In this document: positions 11,501 to 22,165 of the stretch, piece by piece
Layout of the letters: each line of letters starts with the position of its first letter
Numbering within the stretch: position 1 is the first letter of the stretch
Assembly: GCA_927349885.1 (NCBI GenBank)
Contig: OV651815.1
Coordinates: 23,835,966-23,899,965, forward strand
DNA: 64,000 nucleotides
Reading direction: 5' to 3'
Origin: Psylliodes chrysocephalus
Taxonomy: Eukaryota > Arthropoda > Insecta > Coleoptera > Chrysomelidae
The notes under the pieces: generated by a model
Database searches by the model: none
What the model was told of the DNA's origin: nothing
Seen by the model: only the letters and a program-made list of their open reading frames with translations
Position numbers and translations under genes: made by a program

Positions 11501-11795
11501 AGCAGACATTAATAAAGAAGAAAAACTTATGCAATGTCAAAAACAAGGTTAGAATTTAACAGTGAGGTTGTCATAAATTTAACTACAGACATCTCCTTTG
11601 TGTCTTGTGGTAAAAAAAACAAATCCAAATGCGATTAAAACTCTGTATTACCTTAAATTAAACACTTGGTAATTTATAAAAACAGACACAAAACTAAACC
11701 AACAACCGGTATCACGCCAATAACAATAACAACACCAACTTGCTTTGTCGAATGTAGTTCGCTACTGAAATACTGCAGGTGGCTGTCACTTGCGA
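11501..11795. other. Unassigned sequence before the assembly gap
   Basis: No supported gene. The frame reading into the Ns from this side is not evidence of continuity across the gap. Confidence 0.4.
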
Positions 11796-12295
11796 NNNNN
11801 NNNNNNNNNNNNNNNNNNNNNNNNNNNNNNNNNNNNNNNNNNNNNNNNNNNNNNNNNNNNNNNNNNNNNNNNNNNNNNNNNNNNNNNNNNNNNNNNNNNN
11901 NNNNNNNNNNNNNNNNNNNNNNNNNNNNNNNNNNNNNNNNNNNNNNNNNNNNNNNNNNNNNNNNNNNNNNNNNNNNNNNNNNNNNNNNNNNNNNNNNNNN
12001 NNNNNNNNNNNNNNNNNNNNNNNNNNNNNNNNNNNNNNNNNNNNNNNNNNNNNNNNNNNNNNNNNNNNNNNNNNNNNNNNNNNNNNNNNNNNNNNNNNNN
12101 NNNNNNNNNNNNNNNNNNNNNNNNNNNNNNNNNNNNNNNNNNNNNNNNNNNNNNNNNNNNNNNNNNNNNNNNNNNNNNNNNNNNNNNNNNNNNNNNNNNN
12201 NNNNNNNNNNNNNNNNNNNNNNNNNNNNNNNNNNNNNNNNNNNNNNNNNNNNNNNNNNNNNNNNNNNNNNNNNNNNNNNNNNNNNNNNNNNNNNN
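11796..12295. other. Assembly gap, exactly 500 N
   Basis: A run of 500 N, a round size typical of a placeholder rather than a measured distance. It truncates the THAP gene on its right, so nothing inside or across it should be annotated. Confidence 0.98.
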
Positions 12296-12887
12296 AAACT
12301 TTTATACGCATATCTTGATCTATTAGAATTTTCCGAGTGATGGTAAGTAATCCATCAATATTCAAAATGTAAAAATACAACTTACCATCACTTGCTTTTA
12401 CTTCCCATGTATTCAAATTAATTTTTGTTCTGAAGTTTTCCATAAAATTTTTAAAATTAGAAATACAATCTGCTTGTATAAAATTTTCTATTAATATTTC
12501 TTCTATGTGTAGAAAAGATTGACGTCTATCTTCTAGGTCAAGTCTTTTTTTGGCTGCTTCTGATGACAAATATTTTGGCAGTTGTTCAAATTTCCTTGGA
12601 ATGGCAGTTTCAACCAATTTAGGGTACTTTAAAGGCACTTTTTTAGTTTCACCAGAAGCTGTAGTAAACTCATGATGACGGTAGATGTCAGAATCACAAA
12701 AATGTTTAGCACACACAACACTACTTTTTGTAGATGTCCAATTCTTTTTTGGAATAGCTTTTAACCATTCTTTAACTCGTTTGGGGCTTTTAGGGAAAGC
12801 AAATGTTGTTTCATACTTCTTGTTGCATTGTTTTAAAGTGGAGTCATAATTTGATTTGCATTCGGGTACACAACAACGTCGAGGCAT
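12296..12887 (-). CDS. THAP-domain protein, partial (cut by gap)
   Basis: Starting at ATG 12887, the protein begins MPRRCCVPECKSNY and has the THAP zinc-finger pattern: C-x4-C near residues 5-11, a Phe-Pro pair followed by the conserved Trp (VKEWLKAIP), then C-A-K-H-F as the C-x2-H half, and a downstream PLKYP in the AVPTIFP position. About 197 residues are readable before the gap. The rest is a Lys/Glu-rich linker and a segment ending LYFYILNIDG. THAP fingers bind DNA and in insects are most often the N-terminus of P-type transposases or genes derived from them. No stop is seen in the visible part. Whether this is a transposon or a host gene cannot be told while the C-terminus is missing. 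Confidence 0.75.
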
Positions 12888-13015
12888 CTAAAAATAAAAG
12901 AAAAGTTTTAAATACACACGTGTTACAAAATATCAAAAAAAAATCAAAAACAAATTGAGTGAAAACATAACCACAAAGTAAATAATGTATTTAAAAAACT
13001 GTTAAACTTACCGTA

Positions 13016-14268
13016 TACGAGGATGTATCAGAAAATAACGAGACTGGTGCTATAGTATAACAACGAAACATTTATTTAAAAAAATTCAACAACTATCCTT
13101 CGAAGTACTCTCCATTCTGTTGAATACACTTATTCCATCGCTTTATTCACTTATCATAAATTTCTGAGAAAGCATTTTTTGATAGTCTTTTTAGTATACC
13201 TATCACAGCGTTGTTGAGCTCTAAATCCGACTCAAATCTTCTACCTCTCAATTCTTTTTTGACTTCAGGAAACAAATGAAAGTCACATGGAGCAAGGTCA
13301 GGAGAGTAGGAGGGATGAACCATAATTTCAACCCCTAATTCTTCAATTGTTCGTTGACAAATCATTGATCTATGAGCCGGAGCATTGTCGTGATGCAGCG
13401 TCCAGCCAAAGTCCTGATAAAGCGGCCTTTTTTTCTTTAATTTTGCCTTTAAGGGTTCTCGAAGTACATTAGAATAGTACTTCCCTGTTACTGTATGTCC
13501 TCTAGGTACAATGTGATCGTAAATAACGCCAAATTTATCCAAAAAAATCAGGTGCATCACTTTACCAGCGCTTTTAGCAGTTTTGGCCTTCTGCGGTCTT
13601 GGGCTGCCTTTATGCTTCCATTGCATACTTTGAGACTTCAATTCAGGATCGTAATGATAAAACCAACTTTCGTCACATGTAACCTCATTATTTAAAAACT
13701 GTGGGTTACGTTGCAATTGCCTTTTCCACTGCTGACAAATTGTCACTCTATTCGCTTTTTGTTCATCGGTCATCACTTTTGGAATCCATCTTGCCGCGAT
13801 CTTCCGGTACTCTAAATCTTCATGAATAATTTTTTGAGTGGTACCGTAAGACAAATTAATATTGTCAGAAATTCGTTTTATGCCAGTTTGCAGTTTGTGG
13901 TCGACCGGGACGAGGTTCATCTTCAACTGATTCACAACCGTCTTTAAACTTTTTATGCCACTCAAACACTCTACATCGTGATAAACTATTATCTAGATAT
14001 GCACCTTTAATTATTTCAAATGTTTCAGTTGGTGTTTTACCCAAAATTTTATCGCGTATCTTTGCTCCACTTTCATTTTTCGATGGGTACGCAAAACACT
14101 GACAATTCAATAATTAATTTGTAACAAATGTCAAAAGTTAAATCAAAGCCTACTTGCGGGGTAGTACACTAAATATAAGGCTTTCATGTCTCATTTTTTG
14201 GGTTATAAAATGTTACCTCTGAAAGAAGTTATAGCACCAGTCTCGTTATATACTGATATATCCTCGTA
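13016..14268 (-). mobile_element. Mariner element with TIRs and TA duplication (1253 bp)
   Basis: The left end TACGAGGATGTATCAG and the reverse complement of the right end TACGAGGATATATCAG begin inverted repeats that continue through ATAACGAGACTGGTGCTATA, about 38 bp. TA dinucleotides at 13014-13015 and 14269-14270 are the target duplication. The transposase between them runs on the minus strand. Confidence 0.93.
13147..14110 (-). pseudogene. Mariner transposase, one frameshift (D,D34D)
   Basis: The N-terminal frame (14110 to about 13880) holds the paired helix-turn-helix with the mariner signatures GKTPTETFEI, RVFEWHKKFKDG and EDEPRPGRP. The reading then moves to the second frame, which continues from ISDNINLSYGTTQKI to the stop at 13147. 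The catalytic core is present: CDESWFYHYDPE (first Asp), HHDNAPAHRS (second Asp) and HPSYSPDLAPCDFHLFP (third Asp), with 34 residues between the second and third, as in mariner. Total length of about 320 residues is near the usual 345. Apart from the frameshift near 13880 I saw no break, so this copy is recently dead. Confidence 0.92.
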
Positions 14269-14270
14269 TA

Positions 14271-15433
14271 ACCAGTATGAATTATTATCGATTGACAATT
14301 ACTTTAGCATAAAATCTTTTACCTAATAGGCACAATGAGAAATCAGAAAACACAGAGAAAAATAAAGATACAATGTAAGAATCTTTTTGTGTTGTGACTA
14401 CCCTAGTCTGCATGTGCATAGAGAAATACAAGACTAGATTTCCGGACCACCTAGCCCTGTTGCCAAGTTTACACAGCGCGGCTTGTTTTAGAGGAGGCTG
14501 TGGTACAGCACGCTCATTTGGATAATTTTTTGTTTTATTCGCCTTGGCATCCTGGACTACTGAGCTAGCAACCATTCTTTTGCTTCTCAACAAATTATTG
14601 ATCTGTTAAAAGTTAAAATAAAAACAACGTGTAGGTAATATCCCGTATCTAAATATAAATTCGAATTTAATTATATTGACTATCTCTCTAGACCAAATGT
14701 CAGCGACTATTTCTCGATATTTGGTCTAGTGAAATAGTCGTTCCAAATATAACAAGACCTTGAATTAAATTCCGCTATTTTTGTTGCTAAATTTCTCGAA
14801 CATTTTACAATTCGATTTTACATAATTTTGGCATTATTAATCAATTGATTAAAGCCCTCGCGCTAAAGTTCTCGAGCTCTAATCAGATTATTAATGCCAA
14901 AAATTATAACTCATCAAATTGATAATAAAATATTCTCGAGATTTAGATTTAACAAAAATAGCTGACAATTATCATGGTTTTGGTATAATACCCTTGACAA
15001 TAGCCCGTTTCGTAAATTTTTTTCAAAAAATAGTTTTTTATAAAACAATACCTAATTTAGATTATTTTAATAGAAACGCACAAATTGCTTTATTTATTTA
15101 AACATAATTAAAACTTACCGAGTTTTTACGTATTTCTTTCAATAATAAAGACATTGTAAACAGCTCATTTATAAATACCAACCTGTAAAATCACTATAAT
15201 AAACTAAACGATACGGGATATTTCTGAAAAATATGTTATTAGGACGTTATGGGACACCTTTTACATTTATTAAAATTTGGCGCGTTCTAGTAAACTTACG
15301 ACACAGTGAATTTGCAGACGCGTGGGAGATACCAGTGGCGACATCTCTAAAAAAAACGAATTTCGATTTCTTTACAGATACGGAGTATAAGCGTTATACA
15401 ATCGATATGCAATTAGTGCCCGGTGAATGACAT
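14271..15433. other. Non-coding stretch with palindromes
   Basis: No supported gene. A minus-strand frame at 14460-14593 contains PPLKQAALCKLGNR, discussed under findings. Two palindromic structures lie at 14690-14731 and 14820-14911. Confidence 0.35.
14820..14911. repeat. Inverted repeat around (ATAATTTTTGGCATTAATA)
   Basis: ATAATTTTGGCATTATTAATC near 14822 pairs with GATTATTAATGCCAAAAATTAT near 14886-14908, a stem of about 19 bp with small mismatches and a loop of roughly 45 bases. A second palindrome, CTAGACCAAAT...ATTTGGTCTAG, lies just upstream at 14690-14731. Confidence 0.6.
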
Positions 15434-17763
15434 TTTACAGGTGTTTCAACTCTTTTTAAAATATGGCACCAATAACAGCATAGTATGTAAAAAATCCACT
15501 AGATGTCGATGAAGTACTTCAAATGAAAACAAATAATGACTGCGAACTGTCAGAAAAATTCAGTTAATTTTATCTTAATCGAGTAAAAAATACGTCTATA
15601 TCCAATTTTTTTTTAAATAATGGTAATTTATTAATGTCTACTAATAATACTCTATATAACAAACAATATGGAAAGTGAAAATAAGAAGAAAAATACTATA
15701 CCACATACCACATATATATTTCATTAAAACAAAGTGAGAACATTACTATTTATCATCATTTTTAGTGTACAAGACAGCAATAATTAAATAAGAAAAATAG
15801 TATGTATTCTTTTCTACAAAATTGTAAATATTGTTGAAATGAATTTAGAAATAATAGGTGATATTATGTTTACAGAAGAGTAGGTATAAAATTATAACTG
15901 CCACATTTTAGATAATTAATAATTGCATTTAAAAATAATTAGATTTTTATTAAAGATAAAATAGAGTACTTTCCAAAAATATATTTCAACTCAAATTTTA
16001 TTAAAGCCATTTTCAAAAATATAATTTTATTTCAATTTTTTAATTTCGATTCAATTCCAATTTGTGTTTAATATTGCATTTAAAGTTATTTAAAACCATA
16101 ACAATCTTTTCGTCTAGTAATTAACAACTTTATTTTATGTTGAAAGTAAACGAAGCACTCAATTCAGTTATGCTGATTCTACAATTTCAAAACAATGTTG
16201 GGGTCAGCTAGCCAAATTGACAAAACAAAAAATAACATTTTTTGGCACAACCGAGGCTATAAGTTCTTCGGCTGTGACATAAATCGGCAGTAGGTAATAC
16301 TCTGCTGTATTACAGCAATAAAAATAAAAATAAAAAATCGTGACATTTAAGCTTCCTGTTAAAGCATGTGATAAGAGTATTTTATAAATTTAGTAAAAAA
16401 TAAAATAAAAAAGGTATTTCTGAGAAAAATAACCAGTTGGTTCCCTAAAGTCTTTGTAGTGTATATATTGTATATTTGGAGTGTATTATAATATTGGGGA
16501 TTTCTGGGTTGTTCAGGGGATTTTAGTTTGTATTTATTAAAGATTTGTAGTTTTTTATGCAGTGACTTTTATTCCTTCCCCAGTAGCGTAAAGCCAAGCC
16601 AAGCGTAATAAATCATAAGAAAGGTTCTCCAGTGAGTATTTTCTGGTGGCACAAAGATCTTCCTCGACTGTAAGATCGTTTGGGCGATCCGAAATACGCA
16701 GTGGCGTACCCCACGATTAATTGGTTTGCCCAACAAACCACTAAACGTGACAATAAACACATTCTAAAGATACATGCTTATTTTGTTACCAGTCCTAAAC
16801 AATTTCACATGGAGGGATCTCCTAATTGTAATAAAATGTGCTTCTTACAAGGCAAATTGATGAAAAGGGTAGGTATAAAAATGATCTGTAAACCTTAATT
16901 ACCTATATGAATAAGTGTTGCAATAAACTTTTTATTAAATATAAACGCAGAGGATTGTTTTCAACAGATTCATTAACTTATACAACTTTAATCATTTACA
17001 AAATAAATCAAAGGTTTGTAGGTGTAACTACACACAGATTGATAAAGAAAAACGAAGGAAAGGTAGGTCTTTTCAAGTGTGGAAATTTTATTAGTATCCA
17101 TTATAAATGTAAAAAAAGAACAAATTACCAATCATTCCATTCTTGTTTACATTTATAATATACGGATGATGTCTTAACAGTCGAACTGCTAATTCTAATA
17201 AAATGTACAGATATACACATTTCAAAAATTGAAAATACCTTTATTCGTTTCCTTTCTTTATCTACAAAATAATATATTTCAGCAATTACTATCGTCTTTA
17301 TTATTTTATTTCTACTTTGTCCAATTCAACTTTTAATTTATCTAAATTAAAATTTGACAAGTACATTATTCATATCTAAGATCAACAATAACTAGACTAG
17401 ATAATAACTAGAGCTCAACAATGATGAAAAAAGCATTACTTAAAACTAACTTCAATAAATAATATTGCAAAATTATTAGAGTTATAAATAAAATACAATT
17501 ATATTTGTTCGTAAATATAATATATGTCATGCTGTATATAGTATATTATATTACCTGTCAAATGATTGATCAATCATCTGATGGCCAAATATTGAAATTG
17601 GATACATGTTGATGTTAAAATACACTTTATCTAGCTCTTATAATGATCAAACGGGTACCTCACCTTTTAACGACCTCTGGTGAATTTTTTGGAACTATGT
17701 TGTGTTTGGTGCCATATCGTCTTTTGTTTTTATATGGGATTTTAGGGAAGTTGAAACACCTAT
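15434..17763. mobile_element. Region bounded by imperfect inverted repeats, type unknown
   Basis: The left end ACAGGTGTTTCAACT...TATGGCACCAATAACAGCATAG corresponds to the reverse complement of the right end, TAGGTGTTTCAACT...TATGGCACCAAACACAACATAG, over about 55-100 bp with gaps. The interior is AT-rich with no recognised protein; a segment at 16569-16760 has denser coding-like composition but no motif I can name. This may be a non-autonomous DNA transposon of about 2.3 kb. Confidence 0.4.
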
Positions 17764-17790
17764 TGTCTTTCATCGTGAATTAGTGTAAAC

Positions 17791-19068
17791 TATGAAGACT
17801 AGATATAAGGAGGCGAATAGGCCTTGGTCAAATTTCAAATTTCCGTCCCTATTTTTATGGAGTTCCAAAAAACTACTGTAGTTGGCGGTTGGCAAAATAA
17901 CGACGTCTATTTTCTATGCAAGTCAATGGGAATTAAAGTGATTTTTGAAAAATTTAGTAAAAAGAATAAAAATAAGCTGAAATAAAGAACCTGACTACAA
18001 GTAACAATGAGTAACAAAAAACGGAAAAGCAGGATTTCTTCGTTTCGAGTTAAAAAACGGGATATAAATCCGATATTAAATTAAAGAAAACACAAGGAGA
18101 TTAAAATCCAAGTCTTTTTAAAGCTCCTAGTGTAAGTAAAATAATGTATTTATTTCTAAATAATATATATTTATTGTAAAATAGTCACAACCCGTATCTT
18201 AAGGAGTGTAGTTTATTTAATTACAAAATTTTATGATAAAAAATAATAAAGTCATAAATCCTGACTTACAAACAACAATAATTACACATTATATTTAACT
18301 TACTAGAAAAAAAAATTTGCTTTTTTTATGTTTTTTGATTTTAGATGAAGAGTTACTACTGTTATTTTTCTTTATTGAACTTCAACTTAGTCATTGCAAA
18401 TATTTTTTAAAGGATCCTAAACGTTTAGAACAATGGCAGCATGTGATTCCTAGGGCTGTTAAAGTACTGTCTAGTTATGATTCTGTTTGCGAGCTACACT
18501 TTTTAGGAGATGATATTTCAAAATTTGATGAGACTATTTTAACTAATGGTACTGTTAGCAAAATAAAAAGGGGACAGCTGAAATTAAAAGATGAGGTAAT
18601 ACCATGTACATTCCCAAATATCCCTTTATACTTGTATTTCAACAATAAAAAATCTGTTAACTGTGTTTTATTTTACTCTTAAAACTATATATTGGTTCAA
18701 TACAAAAAAAAATTTGCCACAAAATTGTACTTATCAAATTTCAGCAATTAAGAAACCTTTTCGAATTTGATCATACATACCAAAATTGTATTTTATATAG
18801 ATAAAATTAAATAATTTATCAATTAAAACATACAAGACTTATTTAGAAATAAATACAACAGTATGTACTGTGCTTTATTTAGCTGTAAACAAGTTTATTT
18901 TTATTATTTTGACAAAATTATGTATAATTCCCATAAGAAGCCATGTATTTTGAACTACGTAAACCGTACCAGCGCCCATGTGGTTAATTATAAAAGCTCA
19001 ATTGACGTGTGATTTTTGGGACCGTATTTTGAGCATGCCAATTCGCCTCCTTACCTCTAGTCTTCATA
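17791..19068. mobile_element. P-type (THAP) element derivative with 8-bp duplication (1278 bp)
   Basis: The ends are inverted repeats: TATGAAGACTAGATATAAGG at the left, and TATGAAGACTAGAGGTAAGG on the opposite strand at the right, continuing AGGCGAAT. GTGTAAAC occurs immediately outside each end (17783-17790 and 19069-19076), an exact 8-bp duplication as expected for P elements. Inside is a degenerate THAP exon but no catalytic domain, so the copy is non-autonomous. It sits 50 bp upstream of a splice acceptor of the cortex-like gene. Confidence 0.85.
18377..18640 (+). pseudogene. THAP zinc-finger exon relic
   Basis: Reads ...FLKDPKRLEQWQHVIPR (conserved Trp), SVCELHF (C-x2-H half of the finger) and VIPCTFPN in the conserved AVPTIFP position. 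The N-terminal C-x4-C half is not visible in frame. It lies within P-type TIRs, so it is read as the first coding exon of a deleted P-like transposase. Confidence 0.65.
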
Positions 19069-19117
19069 GTGTAAACACTCGCGCTTTTAATACATGATGC
19101 AAAATATATATTTTTAG

Positions 19118-19302
19118 GTTAAGAAATGTACTCCTGTTGAGGCCCTTTTCACATTATGATTCTTTTTGTATACTAAATCAGAACATTTACACCTTAAAAA
19201 CTCCGACTGTTAATCATTGGCCTGTGGAACCTCGTAATAAACCTACAATACCCTCTGAACCAGAAATGGTACTGGATATGCCTGACCTGGCCACTGAGTT
19301 AT
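19118..19302 (+). CDS. Cortex-like Fizzy/Cdc20-family gene, exon A
   Basis: The exon lies between acceptor TATATATTTTTAG and donor TTAT|GTAAGT. In frame it ends ...NKPTIPSEPEMVLDMPDL followed by ATEL and a split Cys codon. This matches the linker that precedes the first WD40 blade in Fizzy proteins (pattern IP..P..VLDAP.L). The phase-1 junction joins exactly to exon B to give ELCQNPVDWG. Fizzy-family proteins activate the anaphase-promoting complex; the N-terminal C-box exons were not found. The sequence is far from the conserved Cdc20/Fzr consensus, which is why the fast-evolving meiotic paralogue cortex is favoured. The intron upstream carries a P-like MITE 50 bp away and the intron downstream a hAT MITE 90 bp away. 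Confidence 0.6.
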
Positions 19303-19392
19303 GTAAGTAAATTATTTTTAACTTTTTTTTTCTTTGATAACTCATGTTTTATATACGGCACAAAATTGCGCTAATTAAGTGGGGCTCTAAAC

Positions 19393-19677
19393 CAGGGCCG
19401 ACTAGGGGAGGGGGCAGCCGGGACTAATTCCCGGGGCCCGGGCTTAAATGGAGGCCTTTCTGCGGTATAAGGGGGAGCCCGCAGCGGTGGTATTTGTTAC
19501 TTTCAGAAGTTCAACAGAAGAGGGGGAAGTTCTTAGTTGAAGGCTTTTTTTTAGAGAGAAGTAAAGGAGGAGAAATTTTTTCTTGAAGACCTTACTTTAT
19601 TTAATTTTTTATAAAATTGTCGCAAGGCCCGATCTGGAGAATTGTCCTGGGGCCCGGTCTGGCTCTCGGCTACCCTG
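19393..19677. mobile_element. hAT-type MITE, GC-rich (285 bp)
   Basis: Begins CAGGGCCGAC and ends ...GGCTACCCTG (opposite strand CAGGGTAGCC). CTCTAAAC is exactly duplicated at 19385-19392 and 19678-19685, an 8-bp target site typical of hAT. The interior is unusually GC-rich for this window (CCCGGGGCCCGGGC near 19427) and has no ORF. Confidence 0.85.
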
Positions 19678-19685
19678 CTCTAAAC

Positions 19686-20280
19686 CCCAGTATAAGTAAT
19701 AATATAGAACAGTACATTATTTATAAGCGGTCAATATTTTTCTGCATATATCCGTAAATAAGCGGAAAATACGTTAAACTGTCATATGTTAATTGTCAAT
19801 GGACTGATTAGTTGTAGAATCCGTTTCACGGGAGAAGAAGCTACCTGAAGTTGCTGTCGTATACTCCGAGCAATTACTAATAGAGGGAGCCTGAAAACGA
19901 GTTTTTAGGCGATTGTTGTGTTAGCAACATCTGTAGAGGAAATGAGGAAGCGGGCACAAGGGGGAAGGTAAACATCCTTCTTGTTCAGTGGCGTATCATT
20001 TATCTATAAAAACACACATTGTCCAAACGTTTTAATTGTAAAAAAAACTAAAAAGTTGCTAATTTTACTATTTTTAAAATGAATACCGTCTTATATGTGT
20101 CTAATGCAGGAAATGAAACAAAATCACTTTAAATGTCTAATTTTTTCAATTGAAGAATAAAACCTTAAAATCAATTGTATTATAAATAAATACAGGAGCG
20201 ACTAGTTTTGGCCTTACAGGAACATCTTCATGCCTGTAATACAATAATCTTTAATTATTATAATAGGTTGGTCACTTACG
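19686..20280. other. Intron sequence, nothing recognised
   Basis: AT-rich intronic DNA of the cortex-like gene. No element boundary or coding region was identified. Confidence 0.4.
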
Positions 20281-20294
20281 AATAACATTAAGCG

Positions 20295-21735
20295 TTACAG
20301 CATTATAGAATTAAAGCTGTGAAAATAAAAGAGTTCTAAAAAACATTGTTTTAAAGCTCTTCTCTTATGTGTAGACTTCGGAAAATGACGTATCAGAGAC
20401 CAACAATAGTCAATCATATTCGTGTCCCAGAAACCCTGATAGCGATCTTCTATGACGCGTAAGTCTTGATGCATACGCTCTCCCTGCTCTTCGCTCATAT
20501 CTCCTAAATTTTCCGGAAAGCTGTCCAGGTGACTATGGAGAAAGTGCAGTTTTATGCTCATATTGCACCCCATATTTTTTAATTGTAGCAGAAGGTCTTC
20601 TACAAGTTCAATGTAATTTGCAGATTTTTTATTTCCGATAAAATTCTGCTTTACAGAGACGAAAGCTGTCCAAGCCTTTAGTTCTAACTTAGTCATAGAA
20701 TTTATAAATTGAGTATCTTTCGTAAGTTTTCTAATTTGGGGGCCATCAAAAATACCGGCATATAAAACAGGGAAACTTAGTGTTGACCGAGAAGAATGTT
20801 CACCATTTTTGAATCGACACAAATTTGCCACTTATGGTCACTATATTTTATTTTGTTCAAGACTAGCAAAATGTTACAACATTCTTCCTTTAACTTTGTA
20901 CTGTGGGCAATAGGTACTCCAGCGTATTTATTTTCATTATGTAATAGAATACATTTTAGGCTACGTTTTGAGCTGTCAATGAATAAATCCCAGTCTTTGG
21001 TTCGTATTATTTCAAGCCCATTTTTATTAACAAGTTTTTAATATCTGTACAGAAGGTAATACCGTTTTCTTCAGAAAAATAACGCCGTAATTCTTTATCC
21101 TTTTCACGATAAAAACCTATTTTAGTATCTGAGGAAAGCAAATTTTTTTCATTCAGTCTTGATGCTAACAATTCTGAAGCTTGTTGAAAAAGATTTAAAT
21201 CTCTTACAAGATCATCTAACTCATTTTGGGAAAATCATTTAGGCTTATTTGACATACCTTTAAAATCAGCATAATTTTCTGATGAGCTTGGCCCTTCAAT
21301 GTCTTGTTCCAAGGGTTCAGATATATTTTTAGGTACTGAAGAGTCAGGTGAACGCTGCACTAGACGTTAAATACAACTAGCACTTGGGTACTGCCATTTA
21401 GCTCGATTTTTAGTGTTTAAACCGTTTACATTCACGGTACAAAAATAACAGTCTTCGAGATAATTTCGTGGTTCTCGCCAAATAGTCGGTGTTTCAAATT
21501 TAAAGGCATTTCTTTTAACACTTTTCCATAATTTTAAATATTCTATAGACGATTTACAAACACAATTGGGAGTCCAAGACTTCTCATTTTTAACCAAGAG
21601 CATCCCAAAATACTCAAAATTGGTATTTTTCACCAACTCTGATATAACTTTTCTACAATCGTTAAACACATATTTCCCGCATATATAGCATAAATGATCT
21701 GAATTCTTTAAACAACGTCTCCTTGAACTACTCAT
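20295..21735 (-). pseudogene. Uncharacterised repeat-family protein, copy 1 (degenerate)
   Basis: Starts at ATG 21735 with MSSSRRRCLKNSD and LCYICGKY, a Cys-rich putative zinc module, followed by PTIWREPRNYLEDCYFC. After several frame changes (a WQICVDSK segment near 20815) a clean frame from 20831 to 20295 carries GIFDGPQIRKL, NMSIKLHFLHSHLD, EEQGERMHQDL and MIDYCWSLIRH. The same order of blocks occurs in the plus-strand copy at 39716-41265. The family is multi-copy in this window and behaves like transposon cargo, but I cannot name it. The acidic residues in the IDSS, CxDxK and EQGER blocks could be a DDE/D-type core; that is inference only. Confidence 0.6.
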
Positions 21736-22165
21736 GACGCAAAAACTTTAGATACTATAATCTTAATAGAATAAAATACGCCTGTTATCGATTAATATAT
21801 ACGCTTAAATGATAAAAATCAAAAACAAAGTAACTCGAGCTGCTCAAAAAATGTTGAGGTTAGATTTGACAAAAACAAGTCATAAGTGAACATTATCAAC
21901 CACAGAATTCGCGGAAACAGACAAAAAGTTAAATTTTGTAAACTAGTGCAATATTAGCGAGTGTTCCGTATTGTACGATAGCAGTCTTTTGAATGTAGAA
22001 CCAACCTATATCATTGGCGAGTGATCCAAAACCAACGAAAATGGTCTCTTGATTGCAGAACCAGCCTTGTCTATCTACTATTTTGCTTATTTTCATTAGT
22101 GTTATTATGTTTAACCGACAATAATTTCCACTTTTTTTTAATTGGCAATAACATTTCTTCTTCAG
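21736..22165. other. Intron sequence with a diverged duplication
   Basis: Two diverged stretches of about 60 bp beginning GCGAGTG (near 21957 and 22017), each containing 'TGAATGTAGAACCA' or 'TGATTGCAGAACCA', follow one another. The open frame starting at 22021 is intronic until the acceptor at 22165. Confidence 0.4.

Noticed and set aside
11666..12340. ORFs running through the N gap
   Set aside because: Residues there are unknown; a 500-N placeholder cannot support an open frame.
14285..14593. 102-residue minus-strand protein
   Set aside because: Only its first third has any hint of similarity (reported as a finding); the rest is low-complexity hydrophobic and unsupported.
22021..22165. N-terminal 48 residues of the frame leading into exon B
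   Set aside because: The acceptor TTCTTCTTCAG at 22165 and the Fizzy-type start of homology right after it show the upstream part is intron.
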